The notes under the pieces were generated by a model, which saw only the letters and a program-made list of their open reading frames with translations, did no database searches and was not told the origin of the DNA. From Spongiibacteraceae bacterium (GTDB lineage Bacteria; Pseudomonadota; Gammaproteobacteria; Pseudomonadales; PIVM01), in contig JAUXDF010000092.1 in assembly GCA_030618505.1 (NCBI GenBank), positions 1-9,454 on the forward strand: DNA of 9,454 nt. Reading direction: 5' to 3'. Each line of letters starts with the position of its first letter. Position 1 is the first letter of the stretch. Below, piece after piece: positions 6,846 to 9,454 of this stretch. A program made the position numbers and the translations under genes.

Positions 6846-6870
6846 ATATAAAGCGAGCCAGAAATAGCCC

Positions 6871-6981
6871 TTGATCGGTGGTGAATATATCAACTACACC
6901 GTTGCTCAGCTACTGGATAAGCTGGACATTGAATTTACCAAATCACGACCCCGGCACGTCAACTTCTACCGGCCCGACTGC
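6871..6981 (+). pseudogene. Integrase-core (DDE) transposase fragment with internal deletion
   Basis: The plus frame reads GGEYINYTVAQLL, then IEFTKSRPRH, then directly VNFYRP. The first part matches the region around the second catalytic Asp of rve-type transposases (family pattern SDNGSEFIN...LL...IEFTKSR.RHSNDNALVE). VNFYRP recalls a segment well downstream in the same proteins (VNFYRPC.F). The join RH-VNF therefore suggests an internal deletion that also removed the catalytic Glu. There is no proper start codon, and the frame runs on without a stop into the adjacent repeat and the phosphatase remnant, making a misleading open frame to 7452. The exact IS family (ISNCY or IS481-like) is uncertain. 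Confidence 0.55.
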
Positions 6982-6997
6982 TGGCGGCAAGCGGATA

Positions 6998-7140
6998 GGA
7001 AATTGGGGACGCTACCCTTTTCCCATTCAACTGCAACTAAAATCATAAATCAAAGACTTGACCCCATCCCCCGCGTGACCCCATTCCCCGTGGCTCTTAA
7101 GCTGCTAAGTTGCAGGCGTCCAACGACGCTTAAACGCTGT
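6998..7140 (-). repeat. Short MITE-like element, copy 1 (relative of the Y1 element)
   Basis: This 143-base block recurs at 8468-8584. The first part, from GGAAATTGGGGACGCTACCC to GACTTGACCCCAT, is nearly identical. Copy 1 then has an extra 18 bases, an imperfect duplication of GACCCCATTCCCC, before both continue with GTGGCTCTTAAGCTGCTAAG and TTGCAGGCGTCC. The ends carry GGGGACGC (7005-7012) and GGCGTCC (7115-7121), an imperfect terminal inverted repeat. The right end matches the right end of the 271-bp repeats (TGCAGGCGTCC), so I read it as an internally deleted, non-autonomous derivative of the same Y1-transposase element, oriented on the minus strand. No open reading frame belongs to it. 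Confidence 0.8.
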
Positions 7141-7452
7141 ATACTTTCAGCATTAGGGGTGCCCTGGGAGATAATTCGGGAAGATTATCTCCTTTCAAAC
7201 CAATATAGAAATATTGAGGTGAAGAAACGCCTCTTCCAATTACGCGAGTTAGCCGCAGAGAATCAGGGGATTCCAGCGAATCAGGTAGACATGACCAATA
7301 TGAATGCATTTTATATTCTGGAAAGTTCCTATATCGATGCCAGTCTGGATGCGATAATGAAGCAATACGGAACCATGGATGCCTACCTGCGGCAGGGGCT
7401 TGGTCTTAGCGATGCAGAAATCAAACGACTGCAAAATGAGCTGCTTGACTAA
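7141..7452 (+). pseudogene. Tyrosine phosphatase (Y_phosphatase3-like), C-terminal remnant
   Basis: The frame starts abruptly at the repeat edge with ILSALGVPWEIIREDYLLSN, and ends near DASLDAIMKQYGTMDAYLRQ, GLGLSDAEIKRLQ and a stop at 7450. This is the C-terminal part of Listeria LipA-like/Y_phosphatase3 protein phosphatases, where the catalytic loop HCxAGKDRTG stands immediately before ..LxALGVP. That loop, with the nucleophilic Cys, and the entire N-terminal half are missing because the repeat ends exactly there. About 103 residues remain of a protein usually around 250. It cannot be an active phosphatase. Confidence 0.72.
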
Positions 7453-7587
7453 GATCCGCCTGAAAATGAAAGCCCGCCATGAAGTATGGATGGAAGAACA
7501 CACAAAACCACCTTGTCCAGTTGAGCAAATTATTTTATTTCAGAGCATGTAGTGGAAAGGCTGCATAGTTGATAGTAACCAGGAAAT

Positions 7588-8454
7588 ATGATGATTTATA
7601 AATGCAGATATATTGTAGTTTGTTTATTAGCGCTAACAGCATTTAATACCAATGCAGAAAAAAACGATGCCGGAATGTCTGCGGAAGATATGGCGAAGAT
7701 GTCGCAAAACCCTGTAGGGAATATGTACAGTATTCCGCTTGAAGTTTGGCATCATGATGGCCTGGGCCCTGAAGAAGAAGGCAGTGCTAATGCACTTTTT
7801 TTACGGCCGGTAGTGCCTGTCACGGTAGGCAAATTCAACTTGATCAATCGTTTTATTATCCCGTACATTGGTATTGACCCTAACGCGGGCACAGACTTGG
7901 GTGACATCATTACCGAGCCCTCGCTTGACAAACAGACCGGACTTGGCAACATTCAATATCAGGCTATCTTTTCTCCCGCCGATGCTGGCGCGGTAATCTG
8001 GGGTCTCGGTGCTGTTGCGGAGTTTCCTACGCATTCAGGAAATCTTGGGTCAGATAATTATTCTACAGGGCCGGTAGCGCTTGTATTAAGTATGCCGGGG
8101 GACTGGGTCTTCGGAACGCTGATACAAAACATGTGGTCTATCGGTGGTACATCCAACTCGAATCATGATGTGAATAAGCTTATCTGGCAGTATTTTGTAA
8201 ACTACAACTTTGATGATGGCTGGTACCTGACAACAACACCTATCATGACCGCCGACTGGACAAAAGAAAGTGGCGAGCAATGGACGGTTCCTGTTGGTGG
8301 GGGTGTTGGTAAATTGATGAAGTTTGAAAGCTTTCCACCACTGGATTTTAAACTTCAGGCTTTTTCAACCGTAGTGAGACCAGCAGGTTCTCCTGAATGG
8401 TCGGTAATGTTTTCTATGAAATTAATCCTTCCAAAAGCATTGTTCAGAAAATAA
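7588..8454 (+). CDS. Outer-membrane 'transporter' barrel (MetA-degradation/'neuromedin U'-like)
   Basis: The 288-aa protein has a signal peptide (about residues 1-23, ending AFNTNA). Family-typical segments follow in order: QNPVGNMYSIPLE (36-48), ALFLRPVVPVTVGKFNLINR, GLGNIQYQAIFSPADAG, VIWGLGAVAEFPT, GPVALVLSMPGDWVFGTLIQ, and near the end FVNYNFDDGWYLTTTPIM with WTVPVGGGVGKL. This is a small beta-barrel family that annotation pipelines call 'transporter' or, misleadingly, neuromedin U; its substrate is not known. AGGA at 7581 is three bases from the ATG at 7588 and six from the ATG at 7591, so the second ATG (287 aa) may be the real start. It is the only intact gene in the right part, flanked by the two short repeats at 6998 and 8468, and may depend on its own promoter in the 7453-7587 gap, where only weak boxes are visible. 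Confidence 0.8.
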   Translation: MMIYKCRYIVVCLLALTAFNTNAEKNDAGMSAEDMAKMSQNPVGNMYSIPLEVWHHDGLGPEEEGSANALFLRPVVPVTVGKFNLINRFIIPYIGIDPNAGTDLGDIITEPSLDKQTGLGNIQYQAIFSPADAGAVIWGLGAVAEFPTHSGNLGSDNYSTGPVALVLSMPGDWVFGTLIQNMWSIGGTSNSNHDVNKLIWQYFVNYNFDDGWYLTTTPIMTADWTKESGEQWTVPVGGGVGKLMKFESFPPLDFKLQAFSTVVRPAGSPEWSVMFSMKLILPKALFRK

Positions 8455-8467
8455 TTTATCTAATGTG

Positions 8468-8584
8468 GGAAATCGGGGACGCTACCCTTTTCCCATTCAA
8501 CTGCAACTAAAATCATAAATCAAAGACTTGACCCCATCCCCGTGGCTCTTAAGCTGCTAAGTTGCAGGTGTTCCCTAACGCTGT
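8468..8584 (-). repeat. Short MITE-like element, copy 2
   Basis: This 117-base block matches 6998-7140 except for an 18-base gap and some divergence at the right end (TGCAGGTGTTCC instead of TGCAGGCGTCC). It carries GGGGACGC at 8475-8482. It begins 13 bases after the stop of the barrel gene, and just beyond its right edge lies the tail of a RelE-like toxin. It has the same orientation as copy 1, so recombination between them would remove about 1.47 kb including the barrel gene. Confidence 0.8.
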
Positions 8585-8586
8585 CG

Positions 8587-8679
8587 ATTAACATGAGTTA
8601 CCGCATTGCATTAGAAATGATTATTCGAAAAGATGAAATCATTCTTGTTGATGTTGGGGATCATGATCTCGTGTATTGA
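8587..8679 (+). pseudogene. RelE/ParE-type toxin, C-terminal remnant
   Basis: After the edge of the short repeat the plus frame reads INMSYRIALEMIIRKDEIIL, then VDVGDHDLVY and a stop at 8677. This resembles the C-terminal strand pair of RelE-like mRNA interferases (..YRI.....DDEIILLDVG.HDEVY). About 30 of roughly 90 residues remain, and no antitoxin gene is present. The ATG at 8593 is probably internal to the old gene, since family members do not start at this strand. The match is short, so the family call is tentative. Confidence 0.5.
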
Positions 8680-8815
8680 GTTCTTCGCCCGGTACGCTCA
8701 CCTGCACCGTGAGGTGTTTCCGGCCTGCCTGGCCGAACGAATCGATTTCGATGGTGCACGCATCACCGCCTTCAACGGCCGCAACGATCCGGACAACTTC
8801 ACCCGGGGCGTGCAG
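8680..8815. other. Unassigned GC-rich segment between toxin tail and repeat B
   Basis: This 136-base stretch is clearly richer in G and C than the flanking sequence. It is open in a plus frame (PACLAERIDFDGARITAFNG) and in a minus frame (VVRIVAAVEGGDACTIEID), both crossing the edge of repeat B. Neither shows a start, a ribosome site or a family I recognise. The sharp edges and different base composition suggest an internal piece of a foreign gene trapped between two element relics. Confidence 0.4.
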
Positions 8816-8951
8816 GTTGGGCAAGCTCACCAAAACGATCAAGAAAGTCCTGTTTATCCTTTGAATCCAAAAATATATTACGCCTTTCCAGCCCCCTTCC
8901 CAACACGTGAAAGAGCCCGCCAGGCAAATACAAACGCGCTTTCCCTGGCAT
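8799..8951 (-). pseudogene. Y1 transposase, truncated after 45 codons
   Basis: The ATG at 8951-8949 follows AGGAGG by eight bases and opens MPGKARLYLPGGLFHVLGRG and, further on, FLDRFGELAQ. At 8816 homology with copy A ends, and the frame continues only as PARPG before a stop at 8801-8799. The HUH motif and catalytic tyrosine are missing, so this copy is dead. It shows that the sequence beyond codon 45 was removed by a rearrangement, not by point decay. Confidence 0.78.
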
Positions 8952-9086
8952 CGCATTGACCTCCTCGTTCCTGAGCAGTCGATTAACAATTTTTTCAACA
9001 ACAAATTACCACCGCCACACCCCCACTATCACAACAACAAGCCCAACTCATTCTCCCTTAAATCCTTAAACTGCAGGCGTCCCCAG
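8816..9086 (-). repeat. 271-bp direct repeat, copy B (5' end of a Y1-transposase element)
   Basis: This is the second copy of 1-271, same orientation, about 8.8 kb away. Its right end is TGCAGGCGTCCCCAG (9072-9086), directly followed by the left end of an IS3-type element, while copy A is followed by unrelated sequence. Its left end at 8816 joins the GC-rich unassigned segment, showing where this copy of the Y1 element was cut. Confidence 0.92.
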
Positions 9087-9183
9087 GACTGCCGGAAGCT
9101 AATTTTCTTGAGAGGATTAGCCAATGAAAAAACGACCCGCATACTCACCTGAAGTCCGCGAACGTGCTGTACAAATGGTGCTC
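9087..9183 (+). mobile_element. IS3-family left end with orfA start
   Basis: Directly after repeat B comes GACTGCCGGAAGCTAATTTT, a layout like the left terminus of IS3-family elements, then AGAGGA (9111-9116) seven bases before an ATG at 9124. The encoded residues MKKRPAYSPEVRERAVQMVL are the typical N-terminus of IS3-family OrfA (IS51-like group), which carries the helix-turn-helix domain. The usual continuation (..HQ..SQWAAI.SIA.K.G) is absent: similarity ends near 9183. The terminal TG of IS3 ends is not clearly present. Confidence 0.65.
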
Positions 9184-9306
9184 ACAAATGTGGCGTTGGT
9201 GCTGTGGACTAACCGTATTGTGAATGTCTGCTTTTCTCCCCACTTAGCTGGTCTGCTAATGGCACAACTCGCCTATGTTGCGACATTTCATTTAATCTTC
9301 CCATAA
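9124..9306 (+). pseudogene. Truncated IS3-family orfA, chimeric tail
   Basis: Only the first 20 codons are orfA-like. From 9184 the frame continues for 40 unrelated codons (TNVALVLWTNRIVNVC...) to a stop at 9304. The rest of the helix-turn-helix, the leucine zipper and the entire orfB catalytic part are missing. The open frame is accidental. Confidence 0.6.
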
Positions 9307-9454
9307 AGTCTAGATGGCCAATTATCGTTTCCGAAAGACCTTAAGAAAGTGGAGTAGCTCTACTGATTTATCTGACAGATGGCTAGGGAATCGCTGCAAG
9401 CAAACTGTCGATACTCCTGACTGTTTGAGGTTGCAAGACTAAGTTGCAGCTGAT
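9184..9454. other. No recognisable gene to window end
   Basis: I see no supported coding sequence here. The stretch holds a small inverted repeat AGTAG-CT-CTACT (9353-9364). At the very end, CTAAGTTGCAG (9439-9449) is identical to 11 bases inside the right end of the short repeats (7105-7115), which may be the start of another relic cut by the window edge. Confidence 0.4.

Noticed and set aside
7111..7140. Integron attC-type recombination site at the right ends of the short repeats
   Set aside because: The GTTRRRY/RYYYAAC core pairs with proper spacing are not visible, and no integrase gene is present; the shared end with the Y1 element explains the similarity better.
8633..8959. 108-codon plus-strand open frame
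   Set aside because: It crosses the toxin tail, the GC-rich segment and the repeat boundary in a frame unlike any known protein; an accidental fusion.
8639..9004. 121-codon minus-strand open frame covering repeat B
   Set aside because: It uses a different frame from the recognisable Y1 transposase start and joins three unrelated segments.
1..9454. CRISPR array, tRNA or rRNA genes
   Set aside because: No regularly spaced short repeats, cloverleaf with CCA-type end, or ribosomal RNA segments were seen on either strand.

Overview
The window looks like a chromosomal segment of a Gram-negative gammaproteobacterium. The reasons are signal peptides followed by two outer-membrane beta-barrel proteins, a LolA-like periplasmic protein, an RND pump of the MMPL/COG1033 type, and insertion-sequence relics (IS91, IS3, Y1/REP-type transposase) typical of that class. 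The genus cannot be named from the sequence. All family names come from recognising motifs, not from a database search.

Left part (1-440): a 271-bp repeat copy holding the first 45 codons of a Y1 (IS200/REP-associated-type) transposase on the minus strand, running off the window edge. Next come a short minus-strand gene stub and a promoter with two near-identical palindromic operator-like sites.

Centre (441-6230): four plus-strand genes that read as one envelope transport operon: an 865-aa RND/MMPL inner-membrane transporter, a TetR-family regulator overlapping it by ATGA, a LolA-like periplasmic protein of the 'outer membrane lipoprotein-sorting' family, and a DUF1302-type outer-membrane barrel. 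Together they offer an inner-membrane to periplasm to outer-membrane route for a hydrophobic cargo that cannot be identified here. TetR probably controls the operon through the two operators. The RND periplasmic loop and the N-terminus of the barrel share an unusual Asp/Glu-rich 'SGFDE' motif, which is the most interesting observation in the window.

Right part (6231-9454): a mobile-element graveyard with one intact gene. It holds a broken IS91-family transposase C-terminus, a fragment of an integrase-core transposase, the C-terminal third of a tyrosine phosphatase without its catalytic loop, an intact 288-aa outer-membrane 'transporter' (MetA-degradation/'neuromedin U'-like barrel), the tail of a RelE-type toxin, a second copy of the Y1 transposase 5' end and an IS3-family orfA stub. 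Two short repeats (6998-7140 and 8468-8584) flank the phosphatase remnant plus barrel gene. They seem to be internally deleted, MITE-like relatives of the Y1 element whose 5' end forms the 271-bp repeats, because all share a TGCAGGCGTCC-type end. In every copy the sequence beyond that end is a truncated gene or IS end.
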